Assembly: GCA_028716305.1 (NCBI GenBank)
Contig: JAQUQA010000080.1
Coordinates: 1 to 5,989 of the forward strand
Reading direction: 5' to 3'
From: Candidatus Omnitrophota bacterium
GTDB taxonomy: Bacteria; Omnitrophota; Gorgyraeia; Gygaellales; Profunditerraquicolaceae
DNA: 5,989 nucleotides
The notes beneath the pieces were generated by a model. That model saw nothing but the letters and a program-made list of their open reading frames with translations. It ran no database searches and was not told the origin of the DNA. Made by a program: the position numbers and the translations under genes. This document shows, piece by piece, positions 5,923-5,989 of the stretch; the stretch's first letter is position 1; the number at the start of each line of letters is the position of its first letter.

Positions 5923-5989
5923 ACCAGGATCTATTAACCATAAAAAATCTTTATAAGGACTTTCCCCGGCAGGGCGGGGTATTTAAAAA
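5919..5989 (+). CDS. dppF: ABC transporter ATP-binding protein, DppF/OppF family (N-terminus only; runs off the window)
   Basis: The ATG at 5919 overlaps the dppD stop by 4 bases (ATGA). The 23 complete codons read MNQDLLTIKNLYKDFPRQ followed by GGVFK. This matches the start of DppF/OppF ATPases, which typically open with a short lead, LL-x-V/I-x-x-L-x-K-x-F/Y-P and then a GG-x-F motif. A GGA at 5911-5913 may serve as a weak ribosome site. The Walker motifs lie beyond the window, so the call rests on the N-terminal pattern and on position as the second ATPase of a B-C-D-F cassette. In this family it would form a heterodimer with the DppD-type subunit. Confidence 0.82.
   Translation, partial: MNQDLLTIKNLYKDFPRQGGVFK

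Overview
The window reads left to right as one strand of densely packed bacterial genes, all on the + strand: the 3' end of pgk, then tpiA, secG, and an ABC importer of the peptide/nickel (Dpp/Opp) family in the order substrate-binding protein, permease B, permease C, ATPase D and the first codons of ATPase F. No rRNA, tRNA, CRISPR array, transposon or phage gene is visible, and no minus-strand reading frame resembles a protein.

Organism: base composition is moderate (roughly half G+C). The binding protein has a cleavable signal peptide (ending V-Y-A) and no lipobox cysteine, which suggests a free periplasmic protein and so a diderm bacterium. The pgk-tpiA-secG linkage followed by a Dpp/Opp cassette, the weak or absent Shine-Dalgarno sequences at several starts, and the degenerate 7-base repeats between genes are what I would expect from an uncultivated lineage such as Omnitrophota or a PVC/Elusimicrobiota relative. 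This is an inference from style, not a demonstrated assignment.

Region 1 (1-1582): lower glycolysis/gluconeogenesis and secretion. pgk and tpiA are 2 bases apart, and tpiA and secG overlap by 4 bases (ATGA), so they look co-transcribed and partly translationally coupled. SecG carries a long proline/alanine/glutamine-rich tail.

Region 2 (about 1548-3200): the substrate-binding protein. It has no good ATG start. Its signal peptide is encoded across a perfect 11-bp stem (14 bp with a wobble) followed by a T-rich tract, i.e. a terminator-like hairpin lies inside the beginning of the gene. This is the most interesting regulatory candidate, because it sits between the housekeeping genes and the transporter.

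Region 3 (3201-3363): the only sizeable intergenic gap (163 bases). It is filled by a mosaic of four different degenerate heptamer families, all with 7-base periodicity, ending in an A/T-rich stretch just before permease B.

Region 4 (3364-5989): permease B, permease C, ATPase D and ATPase F, overlapping by 11, 4 and 4 bases. Their products should form the inner-membrane channel and the paired ATPases that energise uptake of the ligand delivered by the binding protein. The ligand (di- or oligopeptide, nickel chelate or other) cannot be told from the sequence. Apart from the hairpin and the heptamer mosaic, the genes are ordinary family members; I see no wholly new system here.
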